From UBA6065 sp036565605 (GTDB lineage Bacteria; Patescibacteriota; Minisyncoccia; Phycocordibacterales; UBA6065): DNA of 11,421 nucleotides. The stretch covers positions 1-11,421 of the forward strand of contig DATCXV010000016.1 of NCBI GenBank assembly GCA_036565605.1, given 5' to 3'. Under the pieces are notes generated by a model. It searched no databases. It worked only from the letters and a program-made list of their open reading frames with translations, and was not told where the DNA came from. Shown here in pieces: positions 4,489 to 11,421 of the stretch (its first letter is position 1; every line of letters starts with the position of its first letter). The position numbers and the translations under genes were made by a program.

Positions 4489-6378
4489 ATGACAAGTGGA
4501 GATAAGATCACCTATTTCGGCGAGACGGACTCGCGCAATAAACGCGTCAAATTCGGTATTAAAGCCGAAGATCGCACGCGCCACATGTACGTCATTGGTA
4601 AGACGGGCATGGGAAAATCGAACCTGCTCGAAAATATGGCCATTCAGGACATTCAGGGAGGTGAGGGCCTGTGCTTCATTGATCCCCACGGTAGCGCTGC
4701 TGAAAAACTTCTTGAATATGTGCCGGAAAGCCGCGTCAAAGATGTTGTTTATTTCGCGCCGTTCGATACCGACTATCCGATTGCTTTCAACGTCATGGAA
4801 GACGTGGGCTATGACAAACGCCACTTGGTCGTTTCTGGTCTTATGGCGACCTTCAAAAAGATTTGGGTTGATGCATGGTCTGCGCGCATGGAATACATTT
4901 TGTCGAATACACTTCTGGCGCTTCTTGAATATCCGGGTGCGACCTTGCTTGGTGTAAACAAAATGTATTCGGACAAGGCGTACCGCAAAAAGGTCGTCGA
5001 CAATATTACAGACCCTTCAGTTCGATCATTCTGGGTGGACGAATTTGCGAAATATACCGACAAGTTTGCGGCTGAAGCGACGCCGGCGATTCAAAACAAG
5101 ATCGGTCAGTTCACAAACAATCCTCTTATCAGGAACATCATTGGCCAGCCTAAGTCATCTTTCGACATTCGCAAGATGATGGACGAGCGCAAGATTCTGA
5201 TCGTAAACCTCTCGAAAGGTCGAGTGGGTGATTCGAACGCAAACCTTTTGGGTGCAATGCTGATCACTAAAATTTATTTGGCTGCGATGTCGCGCGCCGA
5301 TGCGTCCGAGAAGCTTATGAAGTCACTTCCGAATTTCTATCTGTATGTTGACGAATTCCAATCGTTTGCAAACGAATCGTTCGCCGATATCTTGTCCGAG
5401 GCGCGTAAATATAAATTGAATCTGACCATTGCTCACCAGTATGTCGAGCAGATGTCTGACGAAGTGCGCGCTGCCGTATTCGGTAACGTAGGTACCATGG
5501 TGGTTTTTCGTGTAGGTTCGATCGATGCCGAACAGTTCGAGAAAGAATTCGCGCCAAAGTTCGTCTCGGACGATATCGTTAATCTGGACAAGTATCAGAT
5601 GTATCTGAAGCTCATGATTGACGGTGTGGGATCGCAGCCGTTTTCGGCGCGTGGCTTGCCGCCTATTCCGCGTCCGGCGATTTCGTATAAAGATCAGGTT
5701 GTTCAGGCGTCGCGTGCCCAGTTCGGACAATTGCGTTCGATCGCTGAAGGTTTGGTTCGTTTGCAGACCTTAGGTCCAGAGACGGTGCCGGTAGGTGCGG
5801 CAGGAGATCAGTCGGTACAAGCTGCGCCTGGTCAAAAGTCGTCGACGCCAGGAGCGTTCGGTAATCAAATGCGCGCTGCCGCTGCCTCTGCAAGAGGGAC
5901 GGTGCCCATGAATACATTCATAAAACCGATGCAGAACGGGACGCCTCGTCCTGCACAGATGCAACGCACCGATATGCCGCGCAAAGAAGAGCGACCCGCT
6001 CCTCCGCCTGATGACTCTGGTGGTTTCCAAAGCCTTGCCGACATCAAAAAGGTTGCCTTTTCGGTTGAATCGAAGCCGCGGTCGCCACAGCCTGCACCTG
6101 TCAAAAAAGCCGGTACTGAAGCGGCTCGCAGCGACCTGCGGAGCGCCTTAGCGAGCCTGGTAAGCCCCCAGAAGCCTTCAGGTGAGGCTTTGAAAAGGGA
6201 CCCGGTCAAAGTTGAGAAACCGATACCAAAACCGGCTCCACAGCCTGTAGAAAAGCCGCTTGAAAAAACAGTAGAAAAACCGGTAGAAAGGCCAGCGCCT
6301 GCCCCGGTTTCGGCACCGAAGGCTTCCGTCAAAAACGAAGTTCCTGAAGACGTTCTGCGAAAAATGCTCGAGATATAA
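4489..6378 (+). CDS. TraG/VirD4- or HerA-like DNA-translocation ATPase with proline-rich tail
   Basis: The protein has 629 residues. Its RecA-like ATPase core (about 25-395) has Walker A GKTGMGKS at 37-44, FIDPHG at 63-68, Walker B FYLYVDE at 283-289 with catalytic E289, and AHQY at 315-318, where Q317 may sense nucleotide. The order and the 'VDEFQSFA...SEARKYKLNLTIAHQY' region match the conjugative coupling / TraM-recognition type of ATPase, which pumps or handles DNA as a hexamer at the membrane. No membrane helix is present, so membrane recruitment would need a partner. Residues about 430-610 are low-complexity, with Pro-Ala-Lys-Glu repeats (VEKP/LEKT/VEKP at 587-600). A short hydrophobic helix, VPEDVLRKMLEI, ends the protein and may be a docking peptide. 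No relaxase or other transfer genes are present, so a conjugation role is unproven. DNA uptake or pilus-linked work is equally possible. Confidence 0.85.
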   Translation: MTSGDKITYFGETDSRNKRVKFGIKAEDRTRHMYVIGKTGMGKSNLLENMAIQDIQGGEGLCFIDPHGSAAEKLLEYVPESRVKDVVYFAPFDTDYPIAFNVMEDVGYDKRHLVVSGLMATFKKIWVDAWSARMEYILSNTLLALLEYPGATLLGVNKMYSDKAYRKKVVDNITDPSVRSFWVDEFAKYTDKFAAEATPAIQNKIGQFTNNPLIRNIIGQPKSSFDIRKMMDERKILIVNLSKGRVGDSNANLLGAMLITKIYLAAMSRADASEKLMKSLPNFYLYVDEFQSFANESFADILSEARKYKLNLTIAHQYVEQMSDEVRAAVFGNVGTMVVFRVGSIDAEQFEKEFAPKFVSDDIVNLDKYQMYLKLMIDGVGSQPFSARGLPPIPRPAISYKDQVVQASRAQFGQLRSIAEGLVRLQTLGPETVPVGAAGDQSVQAAPGQKSSTPGAFGNQMRAAAASARGTVPMNTFIKPMQNGTPRPAQMQRTDMPRKEERPAPPPDDSGGFQSLADIKKVAFSVESKPRSPQPAPVKKAGTEAARSDLRSALASLVSPQKPSGEALKRDPVKVEKPIPKPAPQPVEKPLEKTVEKPVERPAPAPVSAPKASVKNEVPEDVLRKMLEI

Positions 6379-6403
6379 GCTTGTGACAAAGAAGTGCTTA
6401 CTC

Positions 6404-6412
6404 TGGTTATAT
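6404..6412 (+). promoter_or_regulatory. Extended -10 promoter of the glycosyltransferase operon
   Basis: TGgTTATAT ends 7 bases before the ATG at 6420. An overlapping TATAGT (6410-6415) lies 4 bases before it. It sits in the 41-base gap after the ATPase gene, where I see no terminator, so read-through is possible. Confidence 0.5.
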
Positions 6413-6419
6413 AGTTAGC

Positions 6420-7580
6420 ATGTCGCGCCGCATACTTATATTTTCGCTCGCATATTATCCCAAGCACGTTGGTGGGGCTGAAGTTGCGATTAAAGAAATT
6501 ACGGATCGAAATCCAGATATCGAGTTCGACATGCTCACGGCCAAACTCGTGTCGGGACTTTCATCATTCGAACGCATAGGAAATGTGAATGTCCACCGCC
6601 TGGGTATGGGGTCGTCTGTCGATAAGATCCTTTTTCCGATGATTGGCACATGGAAGGCGATCTTGCTTCATCGAACGCGACATTATGATCTGTTTTGGGC
6701 GATGATGGTGACATTTTCAAGTGGTGTCCCATACATCATGAATATTTTGCGTCGCGTCGTCGGTTTACCGAAGGTTCCTGTCATTCTGACTTTGCAAGAA
6801 GGTGATTCGCGCGAGCACATTCGTCGCAAACGCTTTGGTCTTATTGGTCTTTCATGGAAATGTGCCTTGCTGCGCACGGATCTGGTGACCGTTATTAGTC
6901 GTTATTTGGAAGGCGAGGCGCGTGCCTATGGATACCACGGTCCGGTCGCTCTGGTTCCGAACGGTGTCGACGTTGCAGCCTTCACAAAGCCATCTGGCTT
7001 TGCTCGTATTGAGGTGCGCAAAGAGCTTGGTTTTTCCGAAAGTGATCGCGTTATTGTCACAGCGTCACGCTTGGTTTTAAAGAACGCGGTTGGCGATCTG
7101 GTCGAAGCGCTGACATATATGCCTGAAGATGTGAAGTTGCTTGTTATTGGGTCGGGTGAATTAGAGGACAGTCTAAAAAAATCCGCCGCATATTTTGGTG
7201 TCGCGTCGCGTGTCGTTTTCAAAGGATTTGTACCGCATAAAGATCTTCCACGATATCTACATGCATGTGATGTTTTTGTTCGCGCCTCACTTTCGGAAGG
7301 TTTCGGTAATTCATTCGTTGAAGCGATGGCTGCGGGAGTGCCGGTGGTGGCAACGCCGGTTGGTGGAATCGTCGATTTTCTGCGCGACAAAGAAACGGGT
7401 CTTTTTTGTGAACCGGGAAAGCCTGAAGATATTGCTCGCAAGATCGAGATCTATCTTCATGATCGCATTCTGCGCGATGAAATCGTCGAGAATGCTCGTG
7501 TCATGGTCTTGGCCCGTTACGATTGGAATCTGGTCGCAAAAGATATGCGGGTAAAGGCGTTTGATATACTGAAGCCATGA
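6420..7580 (+). CDS. GT4-family glycosyltransferase (first of four)
   Basis: The protein has 386 residues and a GT-B fold. The N-terminal domain begins with ILIFSLAYYPKHVGGAE (5-21), whose GGAE loop is typical of the acceptor side. The hinge region holds VPNGVD (179-184). The C-terminal nucleotide-sugar domain shows ASRLVLKNAVGDLVEAL (215-231), VIGSGELED (242-250) and the retaining EX7E motif, E293-GFGNSFV-E301, followed by AMAAGVPVVATPVGG. It should transfer a sugar from a nucleotide donor to a lipid-linked or glycan acceptor at the cytoplasmic membrane face; donor and acceptor cannot be read from sequence. Its TGA overlaps the next ATG (ATGA). There is no Shine-Dalgarno and the start is probably leaderless. 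Confidence 0.9.
   Translation: MSRRILIFSLAYYPKHVGGAEVAIKEITDRNPDIEFDMLTAKLVSGLSSFERIGNVNVHRLGMGSSVDKILFPMIGTWKAILLHRTRHYDLFWAMMVTFSSGVPYIMNILRRVVGLPKVPVILTLQEGDSREHIRRKRFGLIGLSWKCALLRTDLVTVISRYLEGEARAYGYHGPVALVPNGVDVAAFTKPSGFARIEVRKELGFSESDRVIVTASRLVLKNAVGDLVEALTYMPEDVKLLVIGSGELEDSLKKSAAYFGVASRVVFKGFVPHKDLPRYLHACDVFVRASLSEGFGNSFVEAMAAGVPVVATPVGGIVDFLRDKETGLFCEPGKPEDIARKIEIYLHDRILRDEIVENARVMVLARYDWNLVAKDMRVKAFDILKP
7562..7570 (+). promoter_or_regulatory. Possible internal extended -10 promoter before the second GT4 gene
   Basis: TGaTATACT lies inside the last codons of the preceding gene, 6 bases before the ATG at 7577. It fits the local pattern, but it also encodes Phe-Asp-Ile-Leu, so chance is possible. 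Confidence 0.35.
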
Positions 7581-8686
7581 GACTTCTTATTGCCACCGGC
7601 ATATTCCCACCGCAAATCGGTGGGCCGGCAACGTATTCCAAGCTCCTCTATGACGAGCTTCCTAAGCGTGGTTGGGATGTTGAAGTGGCAAATTTCGGTG
7701 ATTATCTTGATCGGCCGAAAATCATACGACACGTTCTGTATTTTATGGAGGTTTTGAAAAAAGCCCAGACAGCAGATGTTGTGTACGCACAGGATCCAGT
7801 CTCGGCGGGATTGCCGGCTCTTTTGGCAGCCCAGGTCTGTCGCAAGAAATTTTTCATACGCGTAGCGGGGGATTATGCGTGGGAGCAAGCAACCCAGCGC
7901 TTCGGTGTCACTGATTCGATCGATGACTTCCAGAAAAAAAACTATGGTAAAAAAGTGGAATTTTTTCGGGGCGTACAGAAATTTGTTGTTGACGGCGCTC
8001 GGGTGGTCATAACACCGAGTGTCTATTTTCAAAAATTAGTTGCCGGTTGGTGCGAGCAGCCGGAAAAAGTTGTTCCAATCTATAACGGTATTGAAGATTT
8101 TGGTCTTTTGCCTACAAAAGTGGGAGCTCGTGCTCTTTTTGGCTTCGGCGCAAAGGAAAAAGTAATTGTCACATCTGGACGCTTGGTGCCGTGGAAAGGT
8201 TTCGAGGCATTGATTCGCATCATTGCCCAGTGGAAGGCGGAAGGGAGGTTGGCATCGCTGGTTATTGTTGGAAGTGGACCTGACAAAGCGAAGCTTGAAG
8301 CACTTGCGGCTGAGTTGGATATCAAAGAACAGGTGCGATTTGTGGGCACCGCTGCGCGTGAGACGATGGTTCAGTATCTGGTCGCTGCTGATGTTTATGC
8401 CTTGAATACGGCCTTTGAAAGTTTTTCCTTCGCAGTTGTTGAAGCAATGCGTTCTGGATTACCGGTTATTTCAACCGCGGTAGGTAGTATCCCTGAACTT
8501 GTCGAAAACGGTGTTGAAGGATTGCTTGTGCCGTTCAATGATCAAGCCCAACTGAAGTTCTCGCTCGAATGCGTTCTTTCCGATGCTTCCTTGCGTCGTG
8601 ATTTGGGTAAAAATGGAAAGAAAAAGTCGATGAAGTTTTCCATCGACGCGACGCTTGATCAGTTGGTTCAATTGCTGCGCGCATGA
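7577..8686 (+). CDS. GT4-family glycosyltransferase (second of four)
   Basis: The protein has 369 residues. It opens with LLIATGIFPPQIGGPATYSK (3-22), a common GT4 N-terminus with the GGPATY loop. The linker IYNGIED (168-174) leads into the C-terminal domain: TSGRLVPWKGFEALI (199-213), VIVGSGPDKAKLE (229-241), FVGTAARE (255-262) and EX7E as E281-SFSFAVV-E289, followed by AMRSGLPVISTAVGSIPELVENG. This is the retaining-transferase arrangement. It is translationally coupled on both sides by ATGA overlaps. Specificity is unknown; the low similarity of its N-terminal half to the other three suggests a different acceptor, that is, a different step of one glycan. Confidence 0.9.
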   Translation: MRLLIATGIFPPQIGGPATYSKLLYDELPKRGWDVEVANFGDYLDRPKIIRHVLYFMEVLKKAQTADVVYAQDPVSAGLPALLAAQVCRKKFFIRVAGDYAWEQATQRFGVTDSIDDFQKKNYGKKVEFFRGVQKFVVDGARVVITPSVYFQKLVAGWCEQPEKVVPIYNGIEDFGLLPTKVGARALFGFGAKEKVIVTSGRLVPWKGFEALIRIIAQWKAEGRLASLVIVGSGPDKAKLEALAAELDIKEQVRFVGTAARETMVQYLVAADVYALNTAFESFSFAVVEAMRSGLPVISTAVGSIPELVENGVEGLLVPFNDQAQLKFSLECVLSDASLRRDLGKNGKKKSMKFSIDATLDQLVQLLRA

Positions 8687-9726
8687 AAGTAATTTCTTTG
8701 GGACTGGACCGTTCGGTGCTTGATCCTGCGTCACCCGCGGGCATGCGAGCAGTTTTGTATCGCGATATGGTCGAACGTTACGAAGTAGTTGTGCCGTCTT
8801 CGGGAGGGCCTAAATTTCTGCGTTTGTGGTCTTTGTACCGGCAGGCTGCGGCATTGCTTTCGAAAGATGCTTTTGATGTGGTGACAGTTCAGGATGCTTA
8901 TTTTGTCGCGGCGGTTGCGCGACGATTGGCGCGTCGTTTTGGAACCGGCTTCGAAATCCAGATCCATGGCTTTGAACGCTCTGTGGGTCTGCGCAAGCGA
9001 CTTGCCCGTGCCAATATCTGTGCTGCAGATCATGTGCGCGTTGTTTCCGAACGATTGAAAAGGCAAGTTGTCGACGAGTTTGGTGTGGACGCCGAACTTG
9101 TCACGGTGGCGCCGATTTTTTCGGACGCGATTTCAGGAGCGTATCCTTCTCGCTCGGAAAGGAGGATGGAAGCTCCTCTGGAATTTCTTTTTGTTGGCAG
9201 GCTTGTGCCTGTGAAGAATGTGCCGCTTCTTTTATCTTCTTTTTCTGATCTTTTGAAAGAGATTCCGAATGCACGCCTTACTATCGTAGGCGATGGACCC
9301 GAGCGTGCGCGGCTTGTCACCCATGCAGAGCATGTGGGAGTCACGGAAAATGTTGAATTCGTGGGACGACAGAACGATCTTGTACCGTATTACCACCGTG
9401 CAGATGTCTTTGTGTTGCCGTCTGATTCAGAGGGGTGGGGATTGGTTGCGGTTGAAGCGGCGCATGCTGGTTTGCCTATTGTCATGGCGGATGTCGGACT
9501 TGCCGGAGAAGTCATTCGCGATGGTGAAAGTGGTCTTGTTGTACCGCCAGGTGATCGCAAGGCGCTTACAGAAGCGATGAAGCGGCTTGCCCAATCGCCA
9601 CAGGAACGCGAACGCCTTGGTCATGCGGCTTTTGAAGCGGCTCGTGCATTGCCCTCGAAAGAGGAATTGTTGCGCCGCATCCGTGCTGGTTGGGAAATCG
9701 CTCTTCGCGCTCGACGAAAATCATGA
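8683..9726 (+). CDS. GT4-family glycosyltransferase (third of four)
   Basis: The protein has 347 residues. The N-terminal domain is compact and atypical: the Gly-rich GG loop expected near residue 15 is replaced by LDPASPAGMRAVLYRDM (13-29). The C-terminal domain is clear: FVGRLVPVKNVPLLLSSF (170-187), LTIVGDGPERARL (199-211), FVGRQNDLVPYY (226-237) and EX7E as E250-GWGLVAV-E258, followed by AAHAGLPIVMADVG. It starts inside the stop of the preceding gene (ATGA) and its own TGA overlaps the next ATG. There is no ribosome binding site, so translation most likely depends on coupling. Confidence 0.9.
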   Translation: MKVISLGLDRSVLDPASPAGMRAVLYRDMVERYEVVVPSSGGPKFLRLWSLYRQAAALLSKDAFDVVTVQDAYFVAAVARRLARRFGTGFEIQIHGFERSVGLRKRLARANICAADHVRVVSERLKRQVVDEFGVDAELVTVAPIFSDAISGAYPSRSERRMEAPLEFLFVGRLVPVKNVPLLLSSFSDLLKEIPNARLTIVGDGPERARLVTHAEHVGVTENVEFVGRQNDLVPYYHRADVFVLPSDSEGWGLVAVEAAHAGLPIVMADVGLAGEVIRDGESGLVVPPGDRKALTEAMKRLAQSPQERERLGHAAFEAARALPSKEELLRRIRAGWEIALRARRKS

Positions 9727-10757
9727 AATTGCTTCTCGTTACACAGGCGGTTGACAAAAAGGACACAGTCCTGGGATTTATGCACGCCTGGATCGCAGCC
9801 TTCGCTTTGAAATACGAAAAAATTACGGTGATCTGTTTGAAGGCGGGCGAATACGATCTACCTTCGAATGTGTCGGTGTTGTCTCTGGGCAAGGAATCGG
9901 GCCCGTCACGCGCAAAATATATAAAAAATTTCTATCGGTACATCGTGCGTGAGCGAAACGAATACGATGCAGTGTTTGTGCATATGAACCAAGAGTATGT
10001 GCTCTTGGGTGCTTTGCTTTGGAAATTGTGGGGCAAGCGTGTCTTCATGTGGCGCAACCATCATGCTGGTGATTGGAAAACGCGCCTTGCTATCGCACTT
10101 TGCGATGGCACATTCTGTACGTCGAAGTTCTCGTATACGGCGCGTTTCAAAAAAAATATCCTGATGCCGGTGGGTGTTGATACGAATGTGTTTACGGATA
10201 AAGGAGGAAGGCGTTCCGGATCCATTCTTTTCTTGGCTCGCATCGCGCCGGTGAAAAAACCGGATCTGCTTATTGAAGCGCTTGATCATGCGGCTCATTC
10301 TGGTACGGCATTTACGGCAGTGTTCTATGGCGATGCGCTTCCGAAAGATCATGTATATGCCGAAAGTCTGCGAGAAAAAGTAGCCAAACTTGGCTTGGGA
10401 GATCGGGTCGGTTTCCATCCGGGCGTGCCGAATACGGAAACAGTAGCGGTTTATGGCGCGTACGATATCACGGTGAACCTCTCTACTTCTGGTATGTTCG
10501 ATAAGACTATTTTCGAGGCCATGGCATGTGGCTCGCTTTCGCTTTCCTCGAATGAAAATCTACAAGGACAGATTGACTCTCGTCTTTTATACAGAGAAGG
10601 CGACGCCAAAGATCTTTCAGAGAAATTGTCAGCATTGCTTGCATTGTCGGAAGATGAAAAAACGCTTCTGCGCACTGCCTGCCGCGGGTATGCTGTTTCT
10701 GCGCATAGCCTTTCATCGCTGCGAGATCGCCTCTTTGATATGATGAGCCGACCATGA
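9723..10757 (+). CDS. GT4-like glycosyltransferase with altered EX7E motif (fourth of four)
   Basis: The protein has 344 residues from the ATG at 9723. An upstream in-frame ATG at 9690 would add 11 residues (MGNRSSRSTKI) overlapping the previous gene. The 9723 start is preferred because it gives the same ATGA overlap as its neighbours and begins directly with the beta-strand KLLLVTQAV. Visible features are MPVGVDTNVF (148-157), LARIAPVKKPDLLIEAL (171-187), FYGDALPKDH (201-210), VGFHPGVPN (229-237) and GMFDKTIFEAMACG (257-270). The position of the first Glu in EX7E is Gly257, while E265 is kept. The substitution may mean a different donor-binding geometry; loss of activity cannot be excluded. 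The otherwise intact fold and operon position argue that it is functional. Confidence 0.85.
   Translation: MKLLLVTQAVDKKDTVLGFMHAWIAAFALKYEKITVICLKAGEYDLPSNVSVLSLGKESGPSRAKYIKNFYRYIVRERNEYDAVFVHMNQEYVLLGALLWKLWGKRVFMWRNHHAGDWKTRLAIALCDGTFCTSKFSYTARFKKNILMPVGVDTNVFTDKGGRRSGSILFLARIAPVKKPDLLIEALDHAAHSGTAFTAVFYGDALPKDHVYAESLREKVAKLGLGDRVGFHPGVPNTETVAVYGAYDITVNLSTSGMFDKTIFEAMACGSLSLSSNENLQGQIDSRLLYREGDAKDLSEKLSALLALSEDEKTLLRTACRGYAVSAHSLSSLRDRLFDMMSRP
10736..10744 (+). promoter_or_regulatory. Weak candidate internal -10 before gtrA-like gene
   Basis: TGaTATGAT lies 9 bases before the ATG at 10754, within the end of the preceding gene. The bases also encode Phe-Asp-Met-Met, so this may be accidental. 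Confidence 0.2.
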
Positions 10758-11203
10758 TCGAACTATTTAAACGTGCGTCAAATCATGTTGAAACTAACTA
10801 TCCCAAACATGCTAAAGCGGGCAGATTTGTAATCTCGGGTGCTTTGGCGACAGCAACCAATCTGGGTATTCTTTTCGTACTCACACATCTCTTTAATGTC
10901 TGGTATCTTTTTTCCTCGTGCGTAGCATTTATTTTGTCTTTCGTAGTGAGTTTTTCTTTGCAAAAATTTTGGACTTGGCGTGATCATGCGGTCGAGAATA
11001 TTCATCATCAAGCAGGGAAGTATCTTGTGGTGACGCTTACTGGTCTTGGTGCCAACACGCTTCTGATGTATCTGTTGGTAGATCGTGCTCAAATCCATTA
11101 TCTGTTGGCCCAGATTATTGCGGCGGCTGTGATCGCGCTTTACAACTTTTTCTTGTATCAGAAGCTCATCTTTAAAACGCGTCATGATGCAGAGCCTGTC
11201 TAA
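10754..11203 (+). CDS. GtrA-like membrane protein, putative polyprenyl-phosphate-sugar flippase
   Basis: The protein has 149 residues, the usual GtrA length. Four membrane helices are at about 25-45, 51-69, 88-109 and 115-135. The family hallmarks FSLQKFWTWRD (67-77) after helix 2 and NFFLYQKLIFK (131-141) at the end of helix 4 are present, as is the RFVISGALAT opening of helix 1 (24-33). GtrA proteins are thought to move polyprenyl-phosphate-linked sugars across the membrane. The partner GT2 enzyme that makes the lipid-sugar is not in the window and may lie downstream. The gene starts in the stop of the preceding gene (ATGA) and its end overlaps the GT-C gene by about 20 bases, which fits supply of a lipid-linked sugar to that enzyme. 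Confidence 0.9.
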   Translation: MIELFKRASNHVETNYPKHAKAGRFVISGALATATNLGILFVLTHLFNVWYLFSSCVAFILSFVVSFSLQKFWTWRDHAVENIHHQAGKYLVVTLTGLGANTLLMYLLVDRAQIHYLLAQIIAAAVIALYNFFLYQKLIFKTRHDAEPV

Positions 11204-11421
11204 TAGATTTTCGTACCGCACTGCGTTTTCGGTGGTAATCGCTGGTGTCATTTTGCTCGCACTAAGGCTTCCGGGAATTCATCTGCCGTACCATCAGGAT
11301 GAATGGAAGAATGTGGTGAATGCTGAAAATATGGTTACTGCAGGAGGTTTCTTTGCGCATCCGCCTTTGATGCAAGTCTGGTTTGTGGCGGGACAGAACG
11401 TTGTTGGTGCCGACTATTTTC
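11184..11421 (+). CDS. GT-C (GT39/ArnT-like) membrane glycosyltransferase, N-terminal part only
   Basis: Seventy-nine codons are visible before the window ends. The start is ATG at 11184 or 11187 (two Met in a row), overlapping gtrA out of frame by about 20 bases. A first membrane helix (about 14-28, AFSVVIAGVILLALR) is followed by LPGIHLPYHQDEW. The acidic pair D39-E40, just after the first helix in an outward-facing loop, is the catalytic DE signature of GT-C enzymes that use polyprenyl-phosphate sugars. AHPPLMQVW (about 60-68), an amphipathic stretch, also fits the PMT/ArnT/GT39 class. It probably attaches a sugar delivered by the GtrA-like protein to a protein or glycan outside the membrane. 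The class is fairly secure and the acceptor is unknown. Confidence 0.75.
   Translation, partial: MMQSLSNRFSYRTAFSVVIAGVILLALRLPGIHLPYHQDEWKNVVNAENMVTAGGFFAHPPLMQVWFVAGQNVVGADYF

Noticed and set aside
5865..6467. 200-codon minus-strand ORF opposite the ATPase tail
   Set aside because: It is a long open frame created by the repetitive Pro/Lys/Glu codons of the real gene; its Ser/Gly/Thr/Phe-rich low-complexity sequence is typical of a shadow ORF.
9690..9722. Earlier ATG for the fourth glycosyltransferase
   Set aside because: It would add 11 polar residues overlapping the previous gene. The ATGA junction at 9723 matches the other junctions and starts at the first beta-strand.
1..11421. CRISPR arrays, insertion sequences, tRNA or rRNA genes
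   Set aside because: I saw no regularly spaced direct repeats, transposase genes, terminal inverted repeats or cloverleaf sequences. This was by eye, so a tRNA scan could still find a divergent one.

Overview
The window looks like a piece of a Patescibacteria (Candidate Phyla Radiation) genome with roughly balanced base composition and the standard code, since TGA works as a stop in several genes. This placement is an inference from gene content: a short RsmI, a membrane-anchored DUF4015 protein, a TraG/VirD4-like ATPase with a long proline-rich tail, and a GT4/GtrA/GT-C glycan cluster. It also fits the near absence of Shine-Dalgarno sequences. No rRNA or taxonomic marker is present to prove it.

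Region 1 (1-3338). An ATP-grasp ligase-like gene runs leftward off the window edge (1-1099, minus). It is divergent from rsmI (1176-1841), which encodes a 16S rRNA 2'-O-methyltransferase without the usual C-terminal extension. A promoter at 1860-1868 then drives a two-gene unit: a 56-residue two-helix membrane protein (1876-2046) and a membrane-anchored DUF4015 putative glycoside hydrolase (2049-3338).

Region 2 (3339-4488). This is the most unusual part. A strong promoter leads to a 65-residue zinc-ribbon protein (3421-3618) that ends in a clean intrinsic terminator. Two consecutive transcription units follow, about 3707-4081 and about 4108-4451. Each is dense in hairpins and ends in a GC-rich hairpin. 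They share an ordered series of short blocks (GGGCACA.ACC, GTCCAGT, TTCAAGC, a GCCC-N5-GGGC hairpin, CTCAGC.GCAA, GGGGTC...ACCCCA, GCGGTAG, GCCGCTTTCGC), several at equal spacing. Most shared blocks fall in different reading frames in the two copies, so I read them as tandem paralogous structured RNAs. I cannot assign them to a known family.

Region 3 (4489-6378). A single ATPase gene with clear Walker A and B motifs, of the conjugative-coupling/HerA-like type, ends in a disordered Pro/Lys/Glu tail.

Region 4 (6420-11421). Four GT4 glycosyltransferases and a GtrA-like membrane protein are joined by ATGA stop/start overlaps. A GT-C (GT39/ArnT-like) glycosyltransferase then overlaps gtrA and runs off the right edge. 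Together they look like an operon for building and exporting a lipid-linked surface glycan, with GtrA as candidate flippase and the GT-C enzyme adding sugar on the outer face.

A recurrent regulatory theme is an extended -10 box (TGnTATAnT-like) only about 6-10 bases before the start codon, which suggests widespread leaderless transcription.
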